A stretch of 64,000 nt of DNA from Kistimonas sp964291505. GTDB taxonomy: Bacteria; Pseudomonadota; Gammaproteobacteria; Pseudomonadales; Endozoicomonadaceae. The notes under the pieces were generated by a model. That model was not told the DNA's origin. It did no database searches and saw nothing but the letters and a program-made list of their open reading frames with translations. Below are positions 45,292-55,232 of this stretch, piece by piece. The position numbers and the translations under genes were made by a program. The stretch spans positions 310,001-374,000 of the forward strand of contig OZ220216.1 in the NCBI GenBank assembly GCA_964291505.2. The letters run 5' to 3'. Within the stretch, counting starts at the first letter, position 1. Each line of letters opens with the position of its first letter.

Positions 45292-46178
45292 TTACGGGGC
45301 GCGTCCGGTGCTCAATGCAAATGCCCAGTCTTCACATCCCCTGGCGTTTGCTGCATCCATGGCCTGTTGATAGTCATAAGGCACTTTGACGAACGCTGTC
45401 GTCCAGCCAGCAGCCGTTCTTTCCACGATGCAATAGGTGGCGTGGGGCGAATGGTTTTCCATGGAAAACACATCCCCTGGCGTTTGCTGCATCCATGGCC
45501 TGTTGATAGTCATAAGGCACTTTGACGAACGCTGTCGTCCAGCCAGCAGCCGTTCTTTCCACGATGCAATAGGTGGCGTGGGGCGAATGGTTTTCCATGG
45601 CATGCGGCACCGGCAGATCATCGCGGTAGGCAGGGAGACCAACGCTACCCGGATTCACGATCTGTTGTCCGGATGAGAGCTGCACGGCCCTGGGGATATG
45701 GGTATGGCCACACAAGATCAGTGATGCGTTGATGGAGGATACCTGTTCACAGATATCAGCATCAGGGCGGATACGAGGACAACCCGCTGTAACCTCTTCC
45801 AGCAGATAAATCAGGTCATTATCCGGTGTGCCGTGGCAGAGAAAGATATCTTCAGCCAGTGTTAGTGTGGGTGGCAGTTCGCGCATCCAATGCAGTGCCT
45901 CCTGACCCAGGTCGTCAAGAATGAACTGGAGGGTAGGGTTAGCTGTGATGTCTGCAGCAGAGGCTTCGTAAATCTGACGATCCTGATTGATTGCCTCTGA
46001 TCGTAATGATGGTTTCGTGTTGTAGCCGCTCGTAAGTGGCTTTTGGAGCCAGTGGGCCGTAGAGAATATCGCCCAGATTGATCAGCTGATCGATCTGTTT
46101 TTTCCGGACGTCTTCCAGTACGGCATCTAGCGCCCAGATGTTGCTATGAATATCCGACAGTACGGCAAAGCGGGTCAT
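45292..46178 (-). pseudogene. Metallophosphoesterase disrupted twice
   Basis: The start (RFAVLSDIHSNIWALDAV, from about 46178) and the rest (LCHGTPDNDLIYLLEEV, LCGHTHIPRAV, VNPGSVGLPAY) are those of a YfcE/MPP-like calcineurin-type phosphoesterase of about 240 residues. Two mutations break it. First, near 45985-45992 the four bases GATT are duplicated; removing one copy restores GNQDRQIYEAS and a frame into 45886. Second, a 136-base tandem duplication at 45333-45600 shifts the C-terminus; the original ending (ARGCEDWAFALSTGRAP) survives in another frame. Both look like recent slippage events. Neighbours are intact. Confidence 0.82.
45333..45600. repeat. 136-base tandem duplication inside the phosphoesterase gene
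   Basis: 45333-45464 and 45469-45600 are the same 132 bases, joined by AAAA, so the period is 136 bases. As 136 is not a multiple of three, the duplication shifts the reading frame of the overlapping gene. Confidence 0.92.
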
Positions 46179-46284
46179 AAACGTGTTGGCCTGGGTTGTT
46201 GTTTTTTGAATCTGTCGTTTAGCGAGTTTTACGTGGTGTTCCATGGCCGCTTGAGAATGTAATGTTTTCAAGCGGCCAACCGCC

Positions 46285-46701
46285 TTAGCTCTTCGGTTCA
46301 ATCTTGGTGATGGTGCCCTGGGCTATGGCCACAAGTCGTGCTTCTTCACCTTCCTGATGCGCATAAAATTCGCACTGGCAAACCGCCGGCCGTTTACCGG
46401 AGGATAATACCTTGGCTTTGGCGACCAGTTTGTTGCCTGTAGCGGGGCGAAGATAGTTGATCTTGTATTCCGAGGTAACACAATTCATCAGTAACGTGCC
46501 GCCGGCAAAGGTCAGGGCGTTGTCGGCCAGGTAACTCAACACGCCTCCGTGCACAAAGCCATGCTGCTGTTTGAAGGCGTCCTGAACCGTCAGGGAGAGA
46601 ACCACGGAGCCGGGGCCGAGTTCGTCGAGTTCTGTCCCCAGAAACTGGCTGAAAGGTTGAGTGTTCAGGATATTGCGACCAATCTCGGTGTAATCGTTCA
46701 T
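46285..46701 (-). CDS. PaaI-family acyl-CoA thioesterase
   Basis: 138 residues with a hotdog fold; the HGFVHGGVLSYLADNALTFA helix is the PaaI signature, with the Asp that orients the thioester. Such enzymes release CoA from aryl- or acyl-CoAs. It is preceded by TAGAACAATG. It lies directly upstream of the phosphoesterase remnant and near the LysE-family gene, on the same strand, but the gaps suggest separate control. Confidence 0.86.
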   Translation of the reverse strand: MNDYTEIGRNILNTQPFSQFLGTELDELGPGSVVLSLTVQDAFKQQHGFVHGGVLSYLADNALTFAGGTLLMNCVTSEYKINYLRPATGNKLVAKAKVLSSGKRPAVCQCEFYAHQEGEEARLVAIAQGTITKIEPKS

Positions 46702-46722
46702 TGTTCTACCTCTTGGGAACGA

Positions 46723-47358
46723 TCAGGCGGATGCCCGGGTACTGGACAGGATCAGGCCGGCGCTGACAAACACACCACCGGTGATCTTGTTGAAGAAACG
46801 GGCCCGACCGGCCTGCATCAGCCAGCGGGACGATTTGGCGCCCAGCCAGGCATAAAACAACAGCCAGGACAGCTCAAGCACTGCGAAGGTGATAACAAAC
46901 ACCAGGTATTGCGTGACCAGAGAAGCTGAGGGGGTAATGAATTGCGGAAACAATGCCGTGAAGAACACAATTGCCTTAGGGTTGCTGGCGCCGACGATGA
47001 AGCCGCTCAGGAACAGGTTGCCAGACTTGCGAGGCGAGGAGGACGCTTCGTTGCCTTCTATCTCGTAACTTTGCTGCGATGAGGTCAGCGCTCTGATGCC
47101 CAGGTAAATCAGGTAGGCGGCACCTGTCCATTTAATGATGTTGAACGCCAGCTCTGAGGTGGCGACGACAATACCCAGTCCGGTGAATGAGAGCGTTATG
47201 ATACCGGTGATGGCCGTCAGGCTGCCCAGCGCCGTATAGATGGCGGACCTGAAACCCTCAGTCACCGAGGTCGTCAGGCATAACAGCACACTGGGCCCCG
47301 GAGACGCAGTCAGGACCAGAATGGCCAGTGTGTAGTAGAACCAGAGTTCGAGCGTCAT
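46723..47358 (-). CDS. LysE/RhtB-family amino-acid exporter
   Basis: 211 residues with six hydrophobic segments and the family start LAILVLTASPGPSVLLCLTTS (PGP motif) and VGASNPKAIVFF. LysE/RhtB proteins export amino acids or homoserine lactones. The start at 47358 follows AAGGAGCCTGCC. Immediately upstream of the thioesterase gene by 21 bases on the same strand, so both may share a transcript. Confidence 0.88.
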   Translation of the reverse strand: MTLELWFYYTLAILVLTASPGPSVLLCLTTSVTEGFRSAIYTALGSLTAITGIITLSFTGLGIVVATSELAFNIIKWTGAAYLIYLGIRALTSSQQSYEIEGNEASSSPRKSGNLFLSGFIVGASNPKAIVFFTALFPQFITPSASLVTQYLVFVITFAVLELSWLLFYAWLGAKSSRWLMQAGRARFFNKITGGVFVSAGLILSSTRASA

Positions 47359-47414
47359 GGCAGGCTCCTTAACATCCTTCGTTCGATCTGACCCCGAAAG
47401 GCATAACCCTCGAC

Positions 47415-47879
47415 TCAGACAACAGCGGTACTGGGGGCTGGGAAAGGTTTGGCGAAGGTAAAGGCTTCAGGGCTGGAACCCCGGGCTTTCAGTGTTTCGA
47501 GTGCAGCCTTGGCTTCGTCGATCGACGGTATATGGCCTTTGGGAATCCACCAAAGTGCCAGCGTGGGGCCAGTCATCTTTTCAAACCAGCTTTTTTTGTT
47601 TTTAAGTACCGTCAGGTGGTCACCAGCATAAACATAGGTTTTCAGGGCATCGAGCGATTCCCAGACCGAGATGTTGACGATAATGCGCTCGTCATCAAAG
47701 ACCTGTAGCGCGGTGGCGTCACCGTCGTCTGTCTGCAGACGCCAGACAAACCCCGGGCTGTTATCCGCCAATGCATTGATGGCATCCAACTGATCCACGA
47801 ACCCTTGCATGATCGGGTTGTCCAGCGGTGCCCTGGCAGTGGCAATGTTGACCTGGGCGAGATGATAAGAATCTGACAT
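47415..47879 (-). CDS. DUF3291-family protein
   Basis: 154 residues: HLAQVNIATARAPLDNPIMQ at the N-terminus, VDQLDAINALADNSPGFVWRL, then an SVWESLDALKTYVY ferredoxin-like barrel of the DUF3291/antibiotic-biosynthesis-monooxygenase style, and ending MTGPTLALWWIPKGHIPS. Function of the family is unknown; heme or small-molecule binding has been suggested for similar folds. Single gene ahead of the LysE-type gene. Confidence 0.82.
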   Translation of the reverse strand: MSDSYHLAQVNIATARAPLDNPIMQGFVDQLDAINALADNSPGFVWRLQTDDGDATALQVFDDERIIVNISVWESLDALKTYVYAGDHLTVLKNKKSWFEKMTGPTLALWWIPKGHIPSIDEAKAALETLKARGSSPEAFTFAKPFPAPSTAVV

Positions 47880-47981
47880 GCAGCTCCTGATGTTCTTGTT
47901 GTGATGTATCGCAGTATTTCCTGCTGCGGTTATTACCAGTGAAGTCCTGTGCTGGCGATTTCAGGGTGGTGCAATCAGGGA

Positions 47982-48773
47982 TTATTGCATGATTGCTTTA
48001 ATGATCAAGGCATCCAGGGGAACTTCCAGTTCATCAAACAGTTGCATGCCTTCATCATAATAGTTGGTCTCAATGTGCTGAAAGCCGCTGCCGAGAAGGG
48101 AGGCTATTATTTCTTTTTGGGAGCGGATATGGAAACCGTAACGGGTGTAGGGGATGGCTCTGAGGCAATGGTCTGAACGCACGCCGAAAACGGCGCGACC
48201 ACCGGGTTTGAGCCAGCTGGCGATCTTCCTGAACAGGGCGTCCAGATCGTCGATGAAGTAGAGCACATTGACGGCCATCACGCCGTCAACCGAATGCTCA
48301 ATCACCGGTGCAGAAAAACTGTCGTCGGTGAAAATCGTGACCGGGGCAGCTCCCAGACCGGAGAGGTTATTCCAGGCCTGTTCAACCATTTCAACAGACG
48401 GCTCAAGTGCAATATAGTCACCGTTTTTTTCCAGCGCGCGAATAAGTGGACGTGACAGCAGACCGTTACCGGGGCCGATTTCAACGATGCGTTCCCCCGC
48501 GGTAGGCGCGAGCGCCTCGATACTGCGCGCAGTGATAAACGCATTGGTCTCGTTCATTTTCTCGGCAATGGCGGTGCCGTCTTCCCCACTGGGGCAGGCC
48601 AGTTGGATGGCGATTTTCTGAAGATCCTGGTTGTCCAATTGTGTGACCTGATTAAAAATCTTTGGTTTGGGCATGGTGGTAGCGATATGGTCAGAACGTA
48701 CATATAAGGTAACTGTCATCAGCAACCCCAAAGCTGAAAAAAACATCAGACGTTTGACCATGCTGTGACCCAT
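47982..48773 (-). CDS. Membrane-anchored class I SAM methyltransferase
   Basis: 263 residues. An N-terminal signal anchor or signal peptide (MFFSALGLLMTVTLYV) precedes a Rossmann methyltransferase: RIVEIGPGNGLLSRPL binds SAM, followed by YIALEPSVEMVEQAW and VMAVNVLYFIDDL. Position of a SAM methyltransferase behind a signal anchor is unusual; either the start is later (near MPKPKIFNQ) or the enzyme is tethered to the inner membrane facing the cytoplasm. Substrate unknown. Confidence 0.78.
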   Translation of the reverse strand: MGHSMVKRLMFFSALGLLMTVTLYVRSDHIATTMPKPKIFNQVTQLDNQDLQKIAIQLACPSGEDGTAIAEKMNETNAFITARSIEALAPTAGERIVEIGPGNGLLSRPLIRALEKNGDYIALEPSVEMVEQAWNNLSGLGAAPVTIFTDDSFSAPVIEHSVDGVMAVNVLYFIDDLDALFRKIASWLKPGGRAVFGVRSDHCLRAIPYTRYGFHIRSQKEIIASLLGSGFQHIETNYYDEGMQLFDELEVPLDALIIKAIMQ

Positions 48774-49066
48774 CAGTTCAATACAAGTATTGCGAACAGG
48801 ATGATAATAGAATGGAACCTCGGGTAGCTCTATTTTGATACGTCAATTACTGTTTGCTGGCGATTAGTCAGGCGCAGTATTCTATCGACGATATATTTTT
48901 GTTATTCACCTGTTTTTTGCATTATGGGCACTTCCCTTTCCTTTTTCCGATGCTTAAGGGCGTGGTCATCAGATCCGAAATGACGTGTTAATTCTCGGCT
49001 AATGTTCATGTATCTACATCCAGCGTTTGCTTGTAGTGACAGCTCGGTTTATCACATCCCATGAAA

Positions 49067-51793
49067 CTACAGCGGTTGACCCTGAGTCGGTTGTTTGGGA
49101 AGTTGTCTTTCCGGATTGATAATGTTGGCACATTGGTAGCAGCGTTTTGCTACGTCATGGTGTCGGTCTTCAGGCTTAATCGCTTCTTTTCGTTTTTTAT
49201 AGTCTTTTGAATCGTACCAATCATCATCATAAATATGGCCTATTGAGGATACCGCTGACGCCAGTTGTACACAAAACCGTTTGGCACCCTCTTTCAACAG
49301 CACATCCAGATTGTCAGATGAGAATAGCGTTTCTTCTGGATTCTCAATCCAGCCATCCGGTAGCTGTGTAGCCTGCCAGCCTTCTTTAGCAAGATCTTTG
49401 ACGGTATTCTCCAAGATAGAAAGCGCCTTTGCTCGAAGCTCAGCTTTTATTATTGTGACGGTTTTTTTCTGTTCCTTTGCCAGTTGCCTGAGAGAATAAT
49501 AATCGTAAGCCTGCAGGCGCAACACCCAAGCTTTCCATTGGTTAATGTTTGCTTTGAGCACCGAGTTTGCCTGTGTCGCTAGAAAAATATCAAGCGCCTG
49601 AATAACTTCCTCATAATTGCTCTTGAAATAGTAGAGTTGATATATCATTCGGTGTAGTTTGACTCGCTCCTTCTTAGTAATCGTCATTACTCCTTCGACA
49701 ACTTTCTCCTCAAACATTGGAGGCACAGAAAAGGCTCTCGCTTCTGGCGTTGGCTCGGCCTGCCGGGTGAGCATCTGCCCCATTTTGGGCACTAGTACTG
49801 TTTCAACCTGGGGGCTAGGTAGGGACCCAGGCACTACAGCCACTGTGGGAGCCGTAGGCTTTTGCTTATACTCTGATGGGGCTCGTTTACCACCACGCTT
49901 ACGCTTTCTTGATTTACCTTTCCCATGGAATGGCATCGATTCAGCTTCAAGCTGAACATCTTGACCGGATGTCGGCAGTTGATCCGCCAGATCCTGCATC
50001 CACACCTGAACCTGTAAAACCAGGGGATCGGTATCACCCACCCCTTGTGAACAGATATATTGGTAAAATGACGTTAAACTTTGGTGAGCGGCAGTATATT
50101 CACCGAGTTTTTCCTGAATTCTTGCCAAAGAGCGTTTTAGCTCTTTAAATGTATTCGCTTGAATATGAAGATAACGTTCCGCGACATGTAGTGTTTTTGT
50201 TTTTTCATCCTGATCCGTTATTTCATCAGCTATACGCTCATAGAGAAAACCAAGCAGAGAGCTATAGATCCGTGATTGTCGTTTTTTATTTTTTTGCAGC
50301 GCTTCCAGACGTTCAATCGCTTTCCCATCCTCATTTTTGGCGATGTCTGACAGTGCTAACAAAACAGACTCGTCCAGTTTTGAATACGCTTTCAGTCGAT
50401 TAGCTTTATCTGTATGACCATTAGCGAAATAGAAAACGGCCATTTGACTGGCGATTATTTCTATTAATGGTTGATCACGATCTGCTCTTTGAAACATTTC
50501 TTCATATAATTTATCGACTTCGCGCAAAGACTTTTCATCACAGGGGTATAGTTCTCGTAAGCATTCCATTGCTCGCTCTGGACTCTTATCATAGGGGCGT
50601 CGTCTATAAACAGGATTTGTTGACAAATCGAGATCTTGGCTAACCCTGATGAAAAAACTCAATATTGTATGATCTGATGCTGATTCAATCATTTCATCTA
50701 AATCGTCAAATCGCCTGGGTTCAATATGCCGGATAATCAGATTTCTGCATGCATTTTGTTTTTGGATATCTGTTTTGCTCTTATCATAAAGTTTCAATGC
50801 AAAGGGTAAGAGTAATGCCTCGCGCCTCTCATGCTTTACGCCTCTCCATGTTGCAGAAAGCAGGGTGTTATAGGTTTTTGCTAACATAGCATGTTCAAAT
50901 AAGTAATGAGCATTATTGTTTGTCAGAAAGCTGAGTTGATCCATGTATAATTTGAATATTTTTCTTTTAATTTCATCATCCGTTTTTTTTAGAGTCCCAC
51001 TGCTCATATAGCGATTAAAGTGTATATCATCCACATTAACAGAATAAACAAGTTGAGTTGTATAACTATAAGCTAACTGTTGCTTTTCAAAAGCCCCGAG
51101 GGTTTCGTCCGCCAAAAGTTGAGTGAAGGCCTCTTGTCTATTTTGATACTTGTCAGGGTTAGGCTTCTGTTTCTCATGTTCATCCAAAAGGCTTTCAACT
51201 TTATGCTGAAGTAAGTGATATTCAAAAGCAGACAGCTGCTTTTCAGTAGCATCTTTTTTTTGATGTGGATTGAAGTAATGGCTTAATTTTGACGCTATTA
51301 TTTTGCAGGATTCAAATGTCGGCGCTGTGCTCAAATCACATGATGCAGCCCTGAGTAATAAAAAATCAACATCACTAAAAATTTCTATGAGATCCTTGTC
51401 GGTAAATTGATGCCCTCCTATTTTCTTAAGGTGAACAATTTGAATGCGCAAAGCCGCCTCCCTGAATAATGAGACAGGCGTTACGCCTGATTTGTTTTTT
51501 GCTTCTAATGTATCCAGTCTGCCTTGAACTGTAGCGGTAAGCGCCGAAGGGTTGAGCATTTCTTCATCAAAAACCCTGACAGCCGGCTCATCAACACCTG
51601 AACCGGCTGTCAGTTTGAATTGCTCAACAAGGGAATCAAGGGTTTTCTCTGCGCTTCTTGTATCGAGCTGGCGTTGAGATGGGGCTCCTGCGGATGAAGG
51701 GAAAGCTGATGATGGTCCAGCTGCGCCCAAATCGTGAGAAGGTCTACGTTGTGATACCGATGCTCCACTGGCTATTTGTCTGGATGCTTCCAT
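49067..51793 (-). CDS. Long TPR-like helical protein with a nuclear-signal-like basic cluster
   Basis: 908 residues after TTGGAG. The Ser/Ala-rich N-terminus (about 1-50) is followed by long helix-pair arrays with TPR-like spacing (for example AVFYFANGHTDKANRLKAYS and YSSLLGFLYERIAD), a strongly basic cluster at 625-637 (KGKSRKRKRGGKR) and more helices (YQLYYFKSNYEEVIQALDIF). It shares style with the protein at 36754-39075. The basic cluster looks like an NLS or DNA/RNA-binding patch. No signal peptide, membrane span or enzyme motif. Candidate host-interaction scaffold; unproven. Confidence 0.68.
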   Translation of the reverse strand: MEASRQIASGASVSQRRPSHDLGAAGPSSAFPSSAGAPSQRQLDTRSAEKTLDSLVEQFKLTAGSGVDEPAVRVFDEEMLNPSALTATVQGRLDTLEAKNKSGVTPVSLFREAALRIQIVHLKKIGGHQFTDKDLIEIFSDVDFLLLRAASCDLSTAPTFESCKIIASKLSHYFNPHQKKDATEKQLSAFEYHLLQHKVESLLDEHEKQKPNPDKYQNRQEAFTQLLADETLGAFEKQQLAYSYTTQLVYSVNVDDIHFNRYMSSGTLKKTDDEIKRKIFKLYMDQLSFLTNNNAHYLFEHAMLAKTYNTLLSATWRGVKHERREALLLPFALKLYDKSKTDIQKQNACRNLIIRHIEPRRFDDLDEMIESASDHTILSFFIRVSQDLDLSTNPVYRRRPYDKSPERAMECLRELYPCDEKSLREVDKLYEEMFQRADRDQPLIEIIASQMAVFYFANGHTDKANRLKAYSKLDESVLLALSDIAKNEDGKAIERLEALQKNKKRQSRIYSSLLGFLYERIADEITDQDEKTKTLHVAERYLHIQANTFKELKRSLARIQEKLGEYTAAHQSLTSFYQYICSQGVGDTDPLVLQVQVWMQDLADQLPTSGQDVQLEAESMPFHGKGKSRKRKRGGKRAPSEYKQKPTAPTVAVVPGSLPSPQVETVLVPKMGQMLTRQAEPTPEARAFSVPPMFEEKVVEGVMTITKKERVKLHRMIYQLYYFKSNYEEVIQALDIFLATQANSVLKANINQWKAWVLRLQAYDYYSLRQLAKEQKKTVTIIKAELRAKALSILENTVKDLAKEGWQATQLPDGWIENPEETLFSSDNLDVLLKEGAKRFCVQLASAVSSIGHIYDDDWYDSKDYKKRKEAIKPEDRHHDVAKRCYQCANIINPERQLPKQPTQGQPL

Positions 51794-52296
51794 GGTGTGT
51801 ACTCCAAAAACCGAATGACGTTAATCTGATTCATTTTCTTGATAGATGCCTATGCTTGAAGTACCTGGTTATAAATCATCACCATTGCCGCAATGTATAC
51901 GCTGCACAAAGGTACTTCGCTTATGTATTCAAGCTATGACCTGCTTTCTATCAGTAAGTTCCGGTTGGGATGAAGTGCACTCAGTTTGCCTTGGGTGTTG
52001 AAGGAGAAAACCCTAATGAAGGGACAGGAACTATCTAAAGCGTCGCGTCAGAAGAGTGGATAAGTATCACTGGTTAAATTTGTTAGGCCATTTTGGCTGT
52101 CATTTCCTGAAAAAGAACATGGAGAGAGTAATGCATGACTATGGTGTCAGAAATGAGGTTGTTCTGAATGCTCACATTTTTATTCTTTGATAACACGCTT
52201 TTATCGTATTGCTGCATGAAACAAGTTCATCACTGATGGCCCGCTGTAAGCATAGCTTGCGCTCAGGCGCAGATCTCCGACAGACCGCGACTGAAG
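51794..52296. other. Intergenic region without a supported gene
   Basis: About 500 bases between the helical protein and the reductase gene. Open frames here are short, unsupported by ribosome sites, and partly overlap the reductase 3' end in another frame. No clear hairpin, repeat or promoter was recognised. Confidence 0.5.
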
Positions 52297-53061
52297 CTAA
52301 TCGTTCATCATGTTTTTCGTGATGCTGGCAACGACAGGTTTCGGTAGTATGCGCGCCAGCCGGATCAGCCATCGGAGTGGAAAGGGGAACAGGTAATCGC
52401 GCTTTTCTTTTTCCATGGCGTACAGGATGTGTTTTGCCGCCGTTGTTTCTGAGATTTCAAATGGGGCTGGAATTCCGTCATCAGAGACACGCTCAGTCGC
52501 GACGAACCCGGGATAAAGCGACAGAAACTTGATATTCCACGGCGCAAGCTCAATACGGCAGGTATCCATCAAAATCCGACCGGCGGCTTTTGCTGCCGAG
52601 TAGGGGCCTTGCCGTGGCAGACCGAGGAAACCGGCCAGCGAATTGGTGTGGGCAATCAAACCCTGTTTCTGCTGCTTCATGACTGCAATCACAGGTAACA
52701 GGCTATAGACCAGCGTGTTGTAGTTAATCGCCATATTGTGGAGCACAGGTTCTGCAGCCGTCGTTGCCATATCGAACGATGGCCCATCACCTACGTTGAT
52801 GAGTGCAGCGTCTATGGTACCGAAGGTCTCAACGGTTAACCGAACGGCGGCTTCCATCGCGTTGGCAGAAAGCGCATCTGCCGCTATGGGCAGGCACTGA
52901 CTGCCATTGCGAGTGATCTCTTCAGCCAGTGAGGTCAGCAGGTTTTCCCTGCGGGCAAGCACGACAATATTATTGTTTCTTTGGCTTAATAGGCGGGCGA
53001 CTTCTTTGCCAATACCTGAGGAAGCGCCAACGATGATGATGGTTTTGTTTGTCAGTTGCAT
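52297..53061 (-). CDS. Short-chain dehydrogenase/reductase
   Basis: 254 residues with the classical SDR signatures: GASSGIG cofactor loop near the N-terminus, NVGD strand, catalytic Ser-Tyr-Lys with YSAAKAAGR, and a C-terminal hydrophobic region. It reduces or oxidises a carbonyl/alcohol using NAD(P)H in the cytoplasm; the substrate is unknown. The C-terminus (PFPLRWLIRLARILPKPV) resembles membrane-associated SDRs such as those acting on long-chain or sterol substrates. Monocistronic. Confidence 0.86.
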   Translation of the reverse strand: MQLTNKTIIIVGASSGIGKEVARLLSQRNNNIVVLARRENLLTSLAEEITRNGSQCLPIAADALSANAMEAAVRLTVETFGTIDAALINVGDGPSFDMATTAAEPVLHNMAINYNTLVYSLLPVIAVMKQQKQGLIAHTNSLAGFLGLPRQGPYSAAKAAGRILMDTCRIELAPWNIKFLSLYPGFVATERVSDDGIPAPFEISETTAAKHILYAMEKEKRDYLFPFPLRWLIRLARILPKPVVASITKNMMND

Positions 53062-53155
53062 GGTTTAAACGGTTTCACGCAGGTTGCGAGTAACGAATAC
53101 GTTTGAATGGGATTAGAAAAGGGCGTAGCCGCTGAGATACAGCGGCGCGTCAGAA

Positions 53156-53659
53156 TTATTGGTCGGGAAATGACACCTCTTCGGGGCCACGATTCCGATT
53201 ACGGATGACAACGGTTCCCGCTAATTTGTCATGCCAGCCTTGTTTCTTGCTATCCCAGGCGACCCATAAGAAACCGAGAAACAGTGGAATCATGGACACG
53301 ATGTAACCAATGTAGCGGATCACAAACTGCATGGTTGAGGGCTTCTGCCCGGTTTTCGCATCAACGATGGTGGCTTTGACTGCCATTTTTCCGGGCGTTG
53401 CCGACTTATAGGACCAGAAAATCAGGGTAGCAACAATAGGAAAAATATAATTAATCACTATGTCAAACGGCCCATGAACGAAGGTCTCTGATGTGTAGTA
53501 ACTGCCGCCATACACCATAAAGAGTAATGGCGTTGTAATAAGGAGTATTAACAGGGAGTCGATAATGGATGCCCCGGTTCTTATCCAGAAGCCGGCATAT
53601 TCATATTGCTCGTTGTCACGCTTCAGGTCCGATTGTGGTGTTTCGTATACATTGGTCAT
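53156..53659 (-). CDS. RDD-family membrane protein
   Basis: 167 residues with three hydrophobic segments and the RDD-type motif around FWIRTGASIIDSLLILL and GKMAVKATIVDAKTG. Family members are small membrane proteins of unknown or proposed transporter function. Start follows AAAGACACC. Single gene between the reductase and an outer-membrane protein. Confidence 0.83.
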   Translation of the reverse strand: MTNVYETPQSDLKRDNEQYEYAGFWIRTGASIIDSLLILLITTPLLFMVYGGSYYTSETFVHGPFDIVINYIFPIVATLIFWSYKSATPGKMAVKATIVDAKTGQKPSTMQFVIRYIGYIVSMIPLFLGFLWVAWDSKKQGWHDKLAGTVVIRNRNRGPEEVSFPDQ

Positions 53660-53760
53660 GATGGTGTCTTTTTCTAAGTGTTGTCTTATTTTGAGCTGGT
53701 TACTACTTTTAGGCTAGCTTGCCATTACGTTAGCGCACATGATCCCTGAATATATAGCGA

Positions 53761-54528
53761 TTAAAACCAATAGTTAATGCCAACTCTAAAGTTAGATATT
53801 TTTATTTTGACTTTATTGTCAATAATTTGATCAGGATAACCATTCAGCTGACTGTTTGCATTCAATGTGTCGAATTCAGAGTATAAATACTCAACTTTTA
53901 CAGACCAGCTCTTGTCCAAGGCGTGTTCCATGCTAGCTCCAATTGTCCACCCCTTTTGTGTGTCTGACTTGCTCGCACTCGCTTGCTGGTTTTGAAACGT
54001 TTCAGAAAAATCGAAGCGGTAGTCTAATTTGGCGAGAGATAATCCGCCTGTAACGTAGAGCAGCGAGTCCCGCCACCTATAGCCGAGTTTGGGGCGCAAA
54101 GAGAGAGTATGCTTGATATTAACCCGGCTGACAGTTTGAAAAGTGTGTGCCGGTTGCGTGATATAGGTAACATCGCCACTGTTTAACGTTAGCGTTTTAT
54201 CCGCGTCTAAATAATCAGCTTCAATACCAAAAATGAAACCATTCCATGCATAATTCCATCCTATGTTGATACCGGCAGAACCATTTCTGCCTGACGGAGA
54301 ACCGGACCCTGCCGCTTTCAGTTGGGCATAGTCGCTTGTGATAAAGTATGAACCGGTGTCGGAATGGGTATCAATATTGGCTTTGTAGTGGCTTCCGTTG
54401 ATATGGCTACCGATGTAGAAATGGTCCCACGTTGCTTCGTGAGAATTGCTATCAGCTATTGAGTGGCTGGCAGCTGATGATAATAGTATCAGTGTGAATA
54501 ACTTACGCTTAGCGCTTTGCTTATCCAT
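53761..54528 (-). CDS. Outer-membrane beta-barrel protein (Omp25/31-like)
   Basis: 255 residues with a signal peptide (KLFTLILLSSAASHSIAD) and alternating-residue beta strands, ending in RVGINYWF with the C-terminal aromatic residue required for outer-membrane assembly. GINIGWNYAWNGFIFGIEADY is typical of the porin/OmpA-like 8-stranded barrels (Omp25/31, OmpW-like). It may serve as a surface or adhesion protein. Expressed alone. Confidence 0.85.
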   Translation of the reverse strand: MDKQSAKRKLFTLILLSSAASHSIADSNSHEATWDHFYIGSHINGSHYKANIDTHSDTGSYFITSDYAQLKAAGSGSPSGRNGSAGINIGWNYAWNGFIFGIEADYLDADKTLTLNSGDVTYITQPAHTFQTVSRVNIKHTLSLRPKLGYRWRDSLLYVTGGLSLAKLDYRFDFSETFQNQQASASKSDTQKGWTIGASMEHALDKSWSVKVEYLYSEFDTLNANSQLNGYPDQIIDNKVKIKISNFRVGINYWF

Positions 54529-54777
54529 GAGTGTTCCTCAGCAAGTTATTGTCAGTATGCATAAAGCATAGGCATTACGTCTGTTTGTCGTTACAGAAAA
54601 TGAGTGGAAAATGTCATGCGTTCGGTCAGTACGATTTGAAACTGTCCGGATCAGCACTGATTAGCGGTTAAGGGACGCAACAGCTCAAATCAGAATTTTC
54701 TAGGGGATGTAACGTACCCATAAGTCAGGCCCGGGGTGTTGCCGGGCATTAGATCTAGAAGTTCAGAGCCGCACGTG

Positions 54778-55080
54778 TCAGGAATCACTTTGTCCCGTTT
54801 GTTTCAATTGTTTCATAAAGTCCGAGAAGTGAGGTCGCAGGCCTGAAAAAAGCGCTGAGTCCCGATGCTTAAGTAGAATGCCTCCTAACAGCTTGAGGCC
54901 CAAGCCTAAAGGTGCTGCTATCTCTGATTCAATATCCGGCCTGTTTTTCAGCTTTTCTATTATCGTTAATATTTCATCGTGACTTAAAAAATCAAACTCA
55001 AGCGGCTGATCTTCCGGTGTCGAACCGTCTGGGTTAAGGATATGATCGAGGCGAATTCTGTACTGATGCCCTTTCTTCAT
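54778..55080 (-). CDS. DUF3861-like small protein
   Basis: 100 residues starting MKKGHQYRIRLDHIL, with FDFLSHDEILTIIEKLKNR and a C-terminal LGLGLKLLGGILLKHRDSALF. This layout resembles the DUF3861 family, whose role is unknown. It is cytoplasmic and on the array strand but I see no attC next to it, so it may be the first gene beyond the cassette array. Confidence 0.7.
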   Translation of the reverse strand: MKKGHQYRIRLDHILNPDGSTPEDQPLEFDFLSHDEILTIIEKLKNRPDIESEIAAPLGLGLKLLGGILLKHRDSALFSGLRPHFSDFMKQLKQTGQSDS

Positions 55081-55232
55081 GCTGAAGCCTCAACGTCTCA
55101 AAAAGGGTAATAATAGCTGCTTTACGGGGTTTGCCTGCGAAGGATACCGTTACGGCAGTCATCTATGATGACTAACAGGCGGTACAGCACTGCCTATTGA
55201 TAGAATGATACCGTTGAAATAACGACAGGGTT

